Under the pieces are notes generated by a model. It saw nothing but the letters and a program-made list of their open reading frames with translations, ran no database searches and had not been told where the DNA came from. Positions 36,501-48,699 of a stretch of DNA of 64,000 bases are shown here, piece after piece (position 1 is the first letter of the stretch; each line of letters opens with the position of its first letter). A program made the position numbers and the translations under genes. Origin of the DNA: Formicarius rufipectus. Taxonomy: Eukaryota; Chordata; Aves; Passeriformes; Formicariidae. The stretch lies in assembly GCA_013399695.1 (NCBI GenBank), contig VXAU01006136.1, forward strand, positions 282,579 to 346,578, written 5' to 3'.

Positions 36501-38421
36501 GATCTCTTCACTACCCTGTCCCAGTATCTCTCTTCTCTCTCTATCCCCTGAAGTGCCACAAGGAACAATATAACTGAGAGACAGGCTCTCTCTCTAATGT
36601 TTCTGAAGACAAAAATACCTGGGAAAACTGGCATTAGTGATACCCTTTTTCCCCTGTGCATTTACCTCATTAGGTTATGGACTGTCTCTTGTGTTGTCTG
36701 TGCCACTGAGACAGTGTCCTCTGCAGAGGCTGTGCTACAAGAACAAAGCTGGCATAGGCAAGAAGATGGGGACCTCAGGAAGTTGAGTCACGCAAGAGAC
36801 ATCAAGCAGTATATGAGAAAAAAATGTACAATTTCTTCAGGTAGCATGAAAACACATGACCACCATTGGCCTAAAATAAGAACCTGCAGGTTTGCTCGTT
36901 GTCATCACAAGAAAGCCTGCTAGCACATCAAGCCCAGAGTACTGAATCCTGACTGACATAAAGGCTGGAGAAAAGAAGTTCAGCTGCTCTTTTGCTGGGG
37001 CAACAAACCACAGCTCCACAGGAGTTTATGTACTTGCATTTAAAGGGCACAGCAAAGGACAAATGGCCTTGTTGTAAACCCAAACAACACAACAGCATAA
37101 ATACTGGGGAATGGCATGAAAAGAGCACAGAATATAGTCACAGATTTCCTTCTTCTCAGGCAAACCTATTTACAAAGGCCAGAGGAAGCCAAGATTTTCA
37201 CTGTGAGCCGCTTTAAGCTGTCCTTCCAAATAAATGTTGCCTTGCTGTAATGCCCAGCCTCTGTCCTTGGACTGGGAAAGTTGCCAGAGTGTGGCCAAAG
37301 CTCTACATGGACATTTCTAATGATGATGAGATGATGGAACAGCATGTGCTTTTTTGAATTCAGTGCTTGGTAAGGTATGAGGAAAAGGCATACCCCGTGC
37401 ACAAGAGGGGTTCATATTTTCCATTTTCCCACTCCCAGGACATAGAAACACAATCAGCACTTGGATCCTGGAAGTAACATGACAAGGAGAGGACATACTT
37501 GCAGGCTTGCTGGAGGATGGAGGTTGGTCAGCTGAAGACAGCCCTGGCTCTGAGTTTGTAGTCACTGTGAAGATGAAAGCCATCAAGATGCTGAAGTTTG
37601 AGTTTGGGTCAGACCTAATATGAGAGCCAAAACGGGCTGCTGGGCTTTAAAGCAGTTGAGATAAATGGCCTCCATTTCAATTTAATGGTAAATGAAAAGA
37701 TGAAGCTGAAGTGTACCAGTGGTGTTTTGTTTATTGCCTCTTCCTAGATGTCTAAGTAAAGGAGAAAAGAAGGTGGCAGTTTTCTTTAGAATATAGAGGA
37801 ATCTGATAGAAATCTTAATGCTTCTTCCAGCTAGAGGGCTGAATTACTGAGTCAGCTGGCTCACTTGGAAACAGATCAAGCAAAAAAGAAATCTATCTCC
37901 ATCTGCATAAAGTAATTTGCCAAGGGTAGGTCTCTTTTTCCAGGAAGGTGTGGTGATGGGGCAGCATGATAACCTCAGTTGCTCAAGGTAGATATTCTCT
38001 TCTGGCTCTGAATATTAAGATTTAGCACATGCTTTTCCATCTTTTCAATTAATGAGACTACTAAATAAGTGGACAGAGGAGCAAGTGACCCTGATGCTGC
38101 TGGCTCTCAAGTGACCATGGACACAGTGGTTTTCAGAGCTACTTTTAAGCTCATTAACATCTCTCTTCTGTTTGTCCCTGGGTAAGGAGCTATCTTAGGG
38201 GACCACAGCTGCATGCTAGCAGAGCTAATTTTTCTACTTTAAAATGTGTCTACAGAAAACGAGTCTTAAATTAGATGGTCAATGCAAATCTACAATAAAT
38301 GCTGGAGTGAACACCTCATGCAAACCCTGTGGGAACATCTTCAGCTCACCAGCTCTTGGCTTGCTGGTGACATCATTCTTGCTTCTGTTTCAAGGAATGC
38401 TTTCAGACCTGTATTTCTGTG

Positions 38422-38446
38422 TTAGAAAAGTGATCTGCTTTTCTAA
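38422..38446. repeat. Short hairpin, 9-bp perfect stem
   Basis: TTAGAAAAG and its complement CTTTTCTAA enclose a 7-base loop (TGATCTG); two G-T pairs could extend it. Confidence 0.65.
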
Positions 38447-41400
38447 TGTCGTGTTGCTCCTTTTGCAGAATCCTTGTCAGTACAAATAATATTTTCCTTC
38501 TTTACCATTTCTTCCCCTGCAGCCATTTAGTGAGTTATTTGCAATACCGTCTGCTTCACATGAAGGAAGAATGAGAGGAACAGAGAGATACTCAGTGCTG
38601 TTACTGACCCCAAACTTTTCTGAATCAAAGGAGGGTCTGTTAGGGTGTTGTGAGCTATGGAGGTTTTTAGAACAGGGAGCCCAGCTGGTGACACTCACCA
38701 ATGCCTCCTCTTTGCCATTAAAGTGAATCCATTCACTGGATATACCCACTCCATATATATGTCTGTGTAATAAATGGTATCAAAGTTCTGACAGAGCTTG
38801 CAGGTGAAGGAGGACATGGGAGGAGGGTGGAATTTCATCTTTGTTTTGTGTACATTGTTTCCCTGTGTTAAGAACTGAAAGGAATCCATGAAGAAAAGAC
38901 AAATCGTGTTCAAGAGGAAAAAATAATGATGCTTTGCTGACAGTATTTTTAGGTCATGAAGTGTTTAAACAAAAATTACATTCTTTGGGAGAAAACTAAA
39001 TATTTGTGTACACCGCTGTTGCCAGCTTTTGCCTCAGTGCTGCCACATATTTTTAAGAATGAAGGATTTCTTTTTTACCCCCAGTAACTTGATGTTCCAA
39101 GTGAGTTTATAATATGATATATGATTAACTGGTTGCATTTAGTTTGAGTGAAATATCAGCCCTGATGTCTGTACTCCTCTTTGCCCCAGACACTTGTATC
39201 ATTCTTGGACCTATTTGGCTTTACTTATTCCTTTCATATGAGATGGTTCATGTTGTAGCAATGTCTCATTGAACAAGCATTAAGGATTTGAAGCTGTATA
39301 AGTGAAGTTGATATATTCTGGGTAGCCTGAAGAAATCTGCGGAATAGCAAGTGAAAAGGTGGATATGTCCCATTGCTTTGTCTGGACAGCATTGAAATGG
39401 AGTAAGTCTTGTCTGCTACTTAACTAGCATGTAGACCTTCTATGTAAGAAAAATAAATGTGCTTATTTATGATAGCACAAATACTGTAGTGCTTTGACCC
39501 AACTATAACACTCAGAGCAAAGAAGTGGCATGTTATTAACTTTTCTGTTATCTGCAAGAAAGCAAGATAAAAAGTGAAAACCAGGATGTTCAAGTGGCTG
39601 AATTTTATTGCCCTGTATTTTTGTAGTGGACAGCTTCCCTTTTAATAGTGGGAGCTGGGAAGCTAAGTTTCTTGGAATGCAACTAGTGGAGCTTTTGCCT
39701 TTATATGGATATTGTATTAAAGATGAGACTGGCTAGGTAGAGTGGATCCCTGAAGGTATTTGCAGTAGCTCTCAGTAGCATGAACAGTAAACTAGATAAT
39801 TGGTGTGTTGGTTCTCATCCAATAATAATTTATTTCCTGGGAGCAACTTCAAAGCTTAATCCTAGAATTAAATCCCCTATTCCTCCTTGGGATTTTAATT
39901 TATTTTTGAATGCTCTGATGGATCCTCTGCTAGAACATTGAAGATGGTTTTCAGACATAAGGGTGATTTTTCTGGCAGCTGTATGCCCTGTGTGGAAAAT
40001 AGGTGAGTACAGGCACTTTCATGAAGAAAGTCTTCTTGAGCTTTTCGTATGATAAGCTGGCAAAAGCTACACCTTATCTCTTACTGAAAGCGGTTTTCCA
40101 GTTTTCTTTAAACCATGAAGGCAATCTACCTGATCCATTTTGCAGCTACTCCAGTGAAGAGAAGAAAGAGCGTCATCACTTGAATCTGGAGAGAACCAAT
40201 AAGGTTTTCATCAAGCAGAAAGTTGATTTTAGAAAAAAATCCCCAGATAATCGGTTTGTCTTGTTAGAGTTGGAACAGGATGGAGATGACTGCCGGGAAG
40301 GCTATGGTTTCCCATTCATTCAAGTGTGTCAGGAAACTGTATCTTGTTAAAACCAGTGAGATGGGACAAAATCTCCAGCCACTGGAATGATCTTTGCACC
40401 GCAGAGGTGGAGGAAAAAGACATCGTCCTCAGACTAATGCAAAGCAGGGTGTCAACCTTTCCTTTCTGCTTCAAAATGGCATGGTAAAAGGATGGCATAT
40501 ATGGCTACTGTTTGTACCATGCTTTGATGATACACGGTGCAGTATCTGATGATAATTACCATTTATTATTAGATGCAATGCCTTTTGACAAATAGGTTCT
40601 TCAGTTTGGGTGTGATACAGGTAGAAGAGTCATATATCATCTTTAAAAAAATGACAGTGTCAGTTTGAAGTCTTGTCTGTGCTTTTGCAGTTGAAAAATA
40701 ACACATTTCCATTTGGAAGAACAAACTCCACAGTGTCTTAGTTTAATGTGCATGTATTTCATATATAAATGACCATCCAGGAAAACCAATTTCAGTGAGC
40801 CTGACATTCCATACTCAAAAGAATAAAACAAGTCTATAAAGTGGAATATAATAGTGGAAGCTATTTCTCCTTTAATCTACTTCACACTGGTTTTGATTCT
40901 GCATGACAAAAAACAGTGTGTTAGTTGTTAGGATTTCTGGGGACAGACTGACCATGGCAGAGACAGTAGGGGATACTGCAATTATTGTGATGTAAAATTT
41001 GAGAGCTCAGCTAAGTGTCCTGGTATGACAGCTGAGAGAACATGTGTAACACTTCAAAGCAACTGCAACAGTGTTCACAATTTTCTTCTGCTGGGTTGCG
41101 GGCAGGATGAGTGTCCTCCAAGCAGCAAATAAAGTGATTGGTCTCCTTGTGCCCAGGTGTCTTTGCAAGAGACTGATCAGAACATCACCCCACCCAGTGG
41201 CTTCTGGTTCAGTCCTGCTCTAGTATCTCTTGGTCCTGAGCTATGTGCAAAAGAAAGGAAAAAAGGTTTTATGCCAAAATTTATCTGAGCCCTTCTGGCA
41301 AGTGGTTGTGCCACTCTGAGGTTTGTATATGTAGCTCTCCATTTTCTTTCCCCTGTAACTAACTGATAAAATTTTTTCATGGTGTTCTTTATGCATCATG

Positions 41401-42524
41401 ACATGGCATCATTGTTTGTGGACAGTATGGCCAATGTTATGGTGATCTTCCAAAACTGACATAGGCCTACTGCCTGAACACCAGGACCTCCCACCATGTC
41501 TCAGACCATGGGAAGATCTGGGACATGGGCGTAGAAGTATTTGGCCACTTTATAATCATATTGACTGAGTGGAGCAGGGCACAGAGCACTGCATAAAAGC
41601 AGCTGGACTCTTGGTGACCATGCTCTGCAGTCCATGTGCAAACATCCAAAGGAATACTAAAAAACCCCACCTTTTTATGGTGTGAATTATTCAGATCAAC
41701 TGATCCATTTCATTGATTATAAGAAACTGCATTTTGTAGATATGGCTTTTCTTATAGCAATGCAACTGCTTCTGTGTTTGAGCAGAGGACCTATGAATTG
41801 ACAATCTTTTCCCTTAGCTGCAGACCCTGTTTATCTAGGGACATACTGCACTGGAACTGGACTCTGATATTATGAAGTCAGCAGGGCATTTACTATGGGT
41901 TAGAGATACTGTAGGGCCTTTGGTTCCTGTCAGTTCTGGCAGATGCTGTTCTATGGTGGCAGAATGGCTCTGCTGCTCTACATCCTCCCGAACACCAGCC
42001 ACATCCAGCCCTGGCTGCTTGTGATATAAGAACTTTCATCCACATTCTTTTATCTTAGGCAGGGCAAGAATAGTATAGCCCTTAATTTATAGTAAACATG
42101 GACCCGTTTAAAATAAATCTCTCAATTTGTGTTACAAATAACATTTAAGTGCTTTTGAATTGAAGAGATGTTTGAAAAACCATTTCCTATCAGCGATGCT
42201 ATTTGTTTCATTTTATGCAGTTCATTCATCTTAGCTGATTGGAGGAAAAAAAAAGCCTACCCCAGCTAGTGAGAGTAAACCCTGTCACAGTACTATGCCA
42301 CTGGAGATTTTGAACCATTTTTTATTTGGAGCCTACCTCTACACACTTTATTTACAGTAAGTATTACATCTTAATATAAAAGTAATTTTGGGGTTAGATG
42401 CTGTGCAGACTCTCAAGAAGATAATTCTGAAGCAAATGACATTTTTGTGTGCCTGATTTCAAACTTGTAATTTAGCCTGATTTCTTTGGTCAGGGGGAAT
42501 GCACCAATTTTCTCTGCAAAAAGT

Positions 42525-42570
42525 ACACTCAGGCCCCTAATAATTGGACACTCAGGCCCCTAATAATTAT
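42525..42570. repeat. 23-bp tandem duplication
   Basis: The block beginning ACACTCAGGCCCCTAATAAT occurs twice head to tail (42525-42547 and 42548-42570), with only the last bases differing. A simple recent local duplication. Confidence 0.95.
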
Positions 42571-44422
42571 AGAGAACTTGGCCCATATGATTTATTTAAG
42601 AGAGAATTATAAATATACATATGTATGTTTATGGAGGATGTACATACACATCTATAAAGTAGAAAGACAACTAGCCTTATCCTTAAAAACAAACAATAAC
42701 TCAGGTTTTCATGTGCCATGTTAACTGTGGAGTTGTGTAGTTTTATAAAGAAAACTTATGGTTGGTGAGTTCCTTCATTTTAAGGTCGCAGAAAATTATA
42801 ATCTTAAATATTGCTGACTTGCTTAAAATGATTGCAGCTGCTCTCTTCTGGTTGATAGGCCTCTTTTCAGAAATTGTTCCTAGGATACTTTTTAACCCTC
42901 CATTTTGTGTTTCTAAGTAATATGCTGGATGAAAACCCTTCCCTTTCTTCTGTCAAGCTCCTTCTCCGCTTGTTTCATCCAGAAGAATGTAGGAGGACCT
43001 GCACAGTTGTAGTTCATCCCTTCTTGCCATATAGAAAGGAAAAAACAACTTTTGACCAAATCTTATCTGCTATTCTTGTATCACTGTTATCAGTGAAAGG
43101 AATTGGAAAGTCAAATGACTAATCTCTTCAGCTATTAGCTTGTGTATCCAAGTATCACTCTACATTTCTTTCTTCCAACTGTTACGAGATAATTTCAGAT
43201 TACTTCAGGCTTCGGCTAATATGTCTTCCATTTTTACTGAAATTAGAATGAAAAATATCATAGTCATTTTCTTAAAGCATGCCTAAAAAGGTTAGGAAAA
43301 TCTTTCTAACAGAACAACCTTTACCAGCACCCTCAGGAAGATCCTGGCTATTAAAATATTGGTGTCTGCTTTTGTCAAAGAGCTCAAGCACAGATTGATA
43401 TTCCTTGTGGTCACTGCAGCTGCATGAAAAATACCATTGTATGCACACTGTACATGGAAACAGAAATTCATTCAAACTACAGATGGCATATTGATACATA
43501 TGAACACAGTGCTACAGCCAAATGGCTGTCCACAGCCTTCCCTACAGATCAGCAAACCCTATGTGAACAACATGGATTGATTCTGAGGTACAAACTGAGA
43601 CACAGCCTGGGTGTTAAGAGAGAGCCCAGAGCTGCTGTGGTGTTTTCAGGAGAATTTCCTCCCTCAAGAAATTGGCCATGCCATGTTTTGCCCTGCAAAT
43701 ACATATCTGCAACAAAGGTCCAAAACTGAGTGCTTGTCTGCTTGCTGCAACACAATTATTTGGCATGTGGGATCCAGCCCTCCTTGCCTGTCTTTTGAGC
43801 AGTACTCTTCTCACAGCTCCTGGACATAGAGAATGCTAGCTAAGGACAAGCTACTGTATGTTTCTTGGAGAGTCCTTTCAATGAAAGGAATGCAAAAGCT
43901 AGACAAGGCAGCCCGCATCAGCAGTGAGGCAGAGCCTATGGTATTGAACCTAGTGTCTGATTTCCTGCAGGACAAGCGTACATGGCAGGGAAGCACAGAG
44001 AGGGCTTTCCTCAATGCTCTTGTCTCTAGGAGCTCACCAAGGACCATCAGAGGCCATCTGCATCTCCTACCAAAACCCAGACATTGGCAGGTTCGGCATT
44101 TGGAACTCTAGAGTGACTATATGTCCTGAAGGCTGCACTTGGCACTTCCACTTGGAGGGGGGTCTGCTTTGTTACCCTCTCTGGCTTTTCCTGGTTGGGG
44201 GCAGACTTATCCCAGGACCATTTTGCAGTGCTGAGGAGGGTAGGGGGGCACACTCTGCTCAGCCACCCAATCCTAAATCTAGGCATAGGAGGGGACAGAG
44301 TCAGATTTGTGACCACAGGGTGAATCTCCCTGCTGGGGCAAGACTGAAAGCACCATGGGCTGCAAAGGTGCAGGCATCCAAGGGCAGGACGAGGATGCAG
44401 ATGTGTGTTGCTTTCCCTTCAG

Positions 44423-44668
44423 GATGATTTCACGTTGCTTAGCTTCCAAGGGGATCTGAGAATAGCAATTAAAGCACCGGGCTTAATTGTGGAGTATCCA
44501 ATTTGGATATTAGTGTTATCTCTACTCTTGCTGCTTGCTTTTCGTTCAGATTCAATTCTGCTGCCTGCCTGCTGGCTGGGCGCCTGTTCCTTTCTTCTCA
44601 TGATTACTATTTTATGGTTATTGCTAATATTTGTTTTAAGCATTCCTTCTCTCGGTCGCTTCCAACAC
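44423..44668 (+). CDS. Candidate 82-codon exon with two hydrophobic segments
   Basis: An acceptor-like TTTCCCTTCAG ends at 44422 and a GTGAGT donor follows at 44669. The 246 nt between them are a whole number of codons and open in one frame, starting DDFTLLSFQGDL and including two membrane-like stretches (around WILVLSLLLLLAF and FLLMITILWLLLIFV). The same frame runs on without a stop through GC-rich sequence to 45082. T-rich DNA read in this phase gives leucine and isoleucine automatically, so the hydrophobicity is weak evidence. The segment could instead be conserved promoter sequence. No ATG precedes it; the first is at 44600. Confidence 0.2.
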
Positions 44669-44755
44669 GTGAGTCGTGGTCCAAGGGGGCGCCGGACCCA
44701 GGGAGCCCCCGATGCTCCCTGCAGGGCTGTGGCAGAGGGTTCTCACCAGCCTCAT

Positions 44756-44815
44756 CCCCAGCCTCAGCCCCATTCCCATTCCCATCCCTATCCCCAGCCC
44801 CAGCCCCGGCCCGGC
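44756..44815. repeat. C-tract minisatellite, about 6-bp period (G4 / i-motif prone)
   Basis: Successive CCCC or CCC tracts separated by AG, ATT, AT or TAT repeat about every six bases for 60 bp. The minus strand therefore carries at least eight G-tracts of three to four with short loops, a strong G-quadruplex candidate. Confidence 0.85.
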
Positions 44816-45239
44816 AGCAGGCACAGGTGCCGTCCGCGGCTCGGAGCCCGGCCACGGGCTCCCCCTTCACCCCTGCCGGACGTCGGAGGCCGAAACCTGC
44901 CCGCCTCGGCAGCGAGGAGGAGGTGGTCACCCATGGCCAATACTGTCTCTCCTCCTCCTTCTCTTCTTCCCCCCGCTTCCCCCTCCACTTGTCACTCGCA
45001 CAGCTCTCTCCCCGCTCCGCCAAGCCTTGATTTCCTCCCCACCGCCAACCCCCCCACCCTCATTTTCCGCGGTTATATTTAATTATTATTAATCATGAAG
45101 CTGCTTTATTAGTTCGCGTTCCCATGCTTTCTCTACCTCCGGGAAACATTCTCGTATCTTTTATATCGAAGAGGGTTTTTTTTGAAAATGTATTTTTAGG
45201 GTGATGTTCTGAGCACTTCCCCCTCCCCGCCCCGCATCT

Positions 45240-45363
45240 CCCACCCGGGCAGTACCAGGGGAGAGACTGAAGTTTAGCATGTTTGAGGCGGATCAGCCTT
45301 GCAGGCAGAGAGCCGGGCAGTAGATACTCAGAGCAGCCCGACTGCTTGAAGCAAGATATGCTG
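45240..45363 (+). other. Possible first exon ending at a GTATGT donor
   Basis: In the CpG island the plus strand shows ATGCTG|GTATGTATG, a good donor at 45364, 798 nt upstream of the consensus acceptor at 46162. If used, it would give a non-coding first exon spliced to the 46162-46594 exon. The start of transcription cannot be read from the sequence, so the left boundary is nominal. Other first exons within 45.5-45.96 kb are equally possible. Confidence 0.25.
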
Positions 45364-45690
45364 GTATGTATGTGGGTCTGGATTTTATGACAGCTCTAAG
45401 TGTGAACCTTTTTTCGTGCGAGATGGGAGGGGAAAGGAAAAAAAATACCGACGTCTTCATTAAATAAATGCCTGCATAGCTGTAAGCCCTGTGTAAGGCT
45501 GTGCACCACCGGTGGTGGTGGGGACACTGCCAGTCAGCCCACCCCTAGGATAAAAAAGAGCCTAAGCGAAGCCCAAAGAACTGCTGGTTGTGTCGCCGGG
45601 GGCGAAGAGGGGCTGATGTAGGGCGCATAGAGCAAACCGGCCCCGTCGCAGGTGAAGCATTGCCCCGTCGCCCCCCCGGCTCCCGTGGCG

Positions 45691-45728
45691 GTGCGTGTGC
45701 GTGTGTGTGCGCGGAGCGCGCTCCGCGC
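45691..45728. repeat. Alternating pur/pyr tract overlapping a 20-bp perfect palindrome
   Basis: 45691-45713 is 23 bp of uninterrupted alternating purine-pyrimidine (GTGCGTGTGCGTGTG...), ideal for Z-DNA. It overlaps GCGCGGAGCGCGCTCCGCGC (45709-45728), identical to its reverse complement. Both sit in the second CpG block. Confidence 0.9.
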
Positions 45729-46161
45729 TGCCCGTGGAGCCGAGCGCGGCGGGCAGCGGTGCCGGCAGCACTGCAGAGGGGTGGGCACGGCCCTCGCCAG
45801 CCCTCGGGGGCTGGGCCCGGGGGTGGGCGAAATGCTGTGCGTGCGTGGGGAGCGGGCCGTGGCGGGCGGGGGGAGTCGCCTTCTCTCCGCGATTCACATC
45901 GCGCCCGCTTTCCCGTCTCGTATGCATGCCTATCCCGGGAATGGTGTAGTCAGCCTGTATCTGAATTATTTATAGACTCGTGCCAGCTGTTTTTTAAATT
46001 TTTTTTTAAATTTTATTTTATTTTAATTCCGCTTGTGTGGACTGTTGGGAAATGCGTTTTGCCTCCTTTCCTTCTCAGTATATTAATGTCTTTGTTGGGG
46101 AGCGGTTTTTATCCCCTTCAGATCCCTCTAATACAAAATTGATGCTTATTTTTCCCTTCAG

Positions 46162-46594
46162 GAAGGGGACGCTTTGAGGATAATCATGCTTCACAGAAGA
46201 ACGGCACCGACCTCCAGTTGCATTAAACACAACCTCTTCCAATAGGGCTCCAGGAAAAAAAAATTATTAAAAAGGTGAAAGGAATGCTTACTCTGGAACC
46301 TGCATTTGACGATCCTCACCAGTCGTGCTGAATATCCTCTGAAGTAATTCTCTCCGCCTTTTGAATTTGCACCACTTCAAGACGCAAGATTGCCACAAAG
46401 AAACCTCTATTTTTTATTTATTTATTTTTTTTTAACAGCCAAGTAGGATTGTTTTGTAACTCATTCGCCCCCATTTGCCCCCCGACCCTTATTCTTCTTA
46501 TGTGGATATGCAAGCAAGAAGAGGAGACTGGACATTCCCAACATGCTCTCTCCCTTGATCTGTCCGTCTAGAGGTTCTGCTTCTACAAACCAAG
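46162..46594 (+). other. Probable 5' leader exon of an unidentified gene
   Basis: Bounded by a strong acceptor (TTATTTTTCCCTTCAG, ending 46161, with a branch-like CTAATAC just upstream) and a donor (CAAG|GTAGGG). Length 433 nt. It holds three short closed frames: 46186-46245 (19 residues, MLHRRTAP...), 46284-46331 (15 residues, MLTLEPAFDDPHQSC) and 46500-46571 (23 residues, MWICKQEEETG...). A fourth ATG at 46543 has A at -3 and its frame (MLSPLICPSRGSASTNQ) stays open to the donor, so it may be the translation start, continuing in the next exon beyond 46594. Alternatively the exon is entirely untranslated. Alternatively it is the 3' part of a first exon if the acceptor is unused. I do not recognise the peptide. 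Confidence 0.5.
46543..46594 (+). CDS. Possible N-terminal coding start, partial
   Basis: The ATG has a favourable A at -3 and the frame reads 17 codons plus one base (MLSPLICPSRGSASTNQ) up to the splice donor at 46595. No later exon in the window can be joined with confidence. It overlaps, in another frame, the small upstream frame at 46500-46571, which would hinder initiation here unless scanning bypasses it. Confidence 0.25.
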
Positions 46595-47127
46595 GTAGGG
46601 AAATTCCTGTTTCTGTGGTTTTGCTGGCAGCTCATTTTGGTACATGGGTTTGCCCAGGGACGATCACTCACAGTAGAACAAAAGGTTTAGAGATGCTGCT
46701 TTTAGAAGCAGATACAGGGGGAAAAAATAAAATAAGATTCACCAGACATGTTGATTCCCTCTTGGCTCATCAAATAGGACATGAAGAGAAGGCGAGAGGG
46801 ATGCTTTGAGTTACATACCGTGTCGTGAATCGGGGAAAAGTCCCTTGGTTTTTTTTTTTTTGTTTTTAGGGTGGGCAGGTGGGGTCGGGGAAGACACAGG
46901 AGGAGGAGGAACACGGTTTTGGAAAGGAGTGAAAACAAAAATAATTCCCATTCATCCACCCGCAAATTTCCTCCTTCCTTTCTCTTGTCCAGCGGCTTCT
47001 TGCCATGCTTTGATGTGAAAACAGAGCTCATTAAGACCAACAGGACGCAGAAACCTGCTTGCTGCCGAAGAGGGTGGTGCATTACTTAAAACCCACGCCG
47101 GTCTCTCGATCGTGAGCGGCCTAACGC

Positions 47128-47155
47128 GGGGGCAGGGGCTGGGGGGTGGCCGGGG
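47128..47155 (+). promoter_or_regulatory. Strong G-quadruplex motif in the CpG island
   Basis: Four G-tracts of 5, 4, 6 and 4 with loops of 2, 2 and 5 bases lie on the plus strand, in the third CpG block just downstream of the leader exon. If the gene is transcribed in the plus direction, this is on the non-template strand of the first part of the intron, a common position for promoter-proximal quadruplexes. Confidence 0.8.
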
Positions 47156-48699
47156 CCGCCCCTGGCACCGCGGCAGGAGCCCGCCCAGCGCCGGGGCGAG
47201 TGCGCCTGCTTGCGTGGAGGTGAAGGGCTATTTTAAGTCCAAGCACGTCAAGAGACTTAGCCTGAACCTACGAGGCGGTGTATTCAGGCAACTTCACGTG
47301 TCTTAATTTATCCCTGTCCCCCTGGTGCTATCAGCGGGCATCGTGGCCCGTCTCTGCCGCGCCCCATCCTTTCCCCCCCGCCACCCTCTCCATTCCCCGC
47401 GCCTTGCACCCCATGCCCTTACGCTGGCAGCCCCTTCCCCAGCCCACTCGGGAGGGATGCAAAATGGCTATCGTGCCACTCGGCTGTAGATACGCGAGAG
47501 GTACCGGTGCATCCCGACCGTAACGTGACATGTGAGTCTTTCTGTAAGATGGTGGCAAGACAAAGGGAGCGGAGCGCCGGGGGGTGCGCGGGCGCCGGGC
47601 ACAAGGTGTTGAACGTCTCGGGGTTATTTTAAGCCGCAGCCCGTGCCTGCCGCGCCGCCTCGCCCGGCACGCGTGGGTCTGCTCTCCCACGCCGAGAGAG
47701 AGGCGGGGGGCAGGGGTGAGATGCCGCACAGCCTCCTCTCGGGGGCGGACCCCCACCACCCTTAGCCGCATCGCCAGCCCCTCGCCTGGCCTCCCACCGA
47801 ATCGCCTCTCCCTTCCTCTCGACCCTATAGCAGAATAGAAGGCTGGCGGAGGGCGGCAATACGGATCGAGAGACTCACCCCGCAACAAAATGAGGAGGAG
47901 GGGATGTCACCCTTCGGCCCTGCCGCGGGGTGACGCACCCTTGAGATACCCCCAGCCCTCGAGGCATCTGGAGCATCCCGAGGCGGGGGCGCGCCTTTCC
48001 CGACCCCTCCCTTGCCTTCATCCTTTCAGTAGCTCTTTGCCACATTTCCGAGAGGGTTTTGTCGGGCTATTGTTAAAACCCGGGAGCGGTTCCGCGTCAA
48101 GGGGTTGAAAGCCACCTTTCCTGACATATTCTGGCTGTGCTTCTATAAATATCTAAGGCTTCCCAGGGTTTATCCGCGCCTGGATCCTCCCTGCTTGAGC
48201 TCTCCCTCCCTCTCATTTCTTCCGCAAGTGGGAGTAGAAAGTTTACCTATGCGGGGAGGAGGGCGTATGGAAGCCTTTCCCTCCTTTTCGGGAGGAATTT
48301 CTCAGGCCTCGCAGCTCCTGGATCTACCCAGGACCCGAGCATAGATCGGGTGGGGGACTGTAACCCCCTTCGTGGAGCATCATTTACCCCTAAGCGGCTC
48401 TAAAACCCAAGCTCCAGGAGGGATGCACGACAACGGGAGGGGAAGAGAGGGCAGATGCTGGTCTCAGCCCCTGCCCTTCGCCCCAGGTTTTGCAGGCAGA
48501 TCGGAGGGAAGACGAGGAGGTTGCCTCGGGTGCCTGGCCAGGGTGGCAGCGCCCGGCAGCCGGGCCGGGCTGCCTGCTACCCTGGAGAGCGCCATCCCTT
48601 CCCGCCCGCTGCCTTCCACAGCCGCCAGCCCTGCCAGCAGGGCACTGGGCCCAAGTGGCTGCCGCATCCCTGCCACAGCCCTTCTTAGCCATGCCCTGG

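Larger units (their letters stand above)
36510..44400. other. Non-genic sequence
   Basis: Mostly AT-leaning unique sequence. Contains a hairpin at 38422, a tandem duplication at 42525 and a microexon-like segment at 39979-40002. The 115-codon frame at 40003-40350 is lysine/glutamate-rich at its centre, starts from GTG, has no recognisable domain and is about what chance gives in 64 kb. Confidence 0.5.

Noticed and set aside
40003..40350. 115-codon charged frame
   Set aside because: It begins at the GTG of a donor-like site, has no ATG-supported start context or known motif, and is within chance expectation for 64 kb of six-frame sequence.
45588..46142. 184-codon plus-strand frame in the CpG island
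   Set aside because: Same GC effect; its end runs through AT-rich, intron-like DNA up to the acceptor at 46161.
47331..47888. 185-codon minus-strand frame in the CpG island
   Set aside because: Long open frames arise in GC-rich DNA because stop codons are AT-rich; overlapping frames on the other strand are equally open and arginine/proline-rich.
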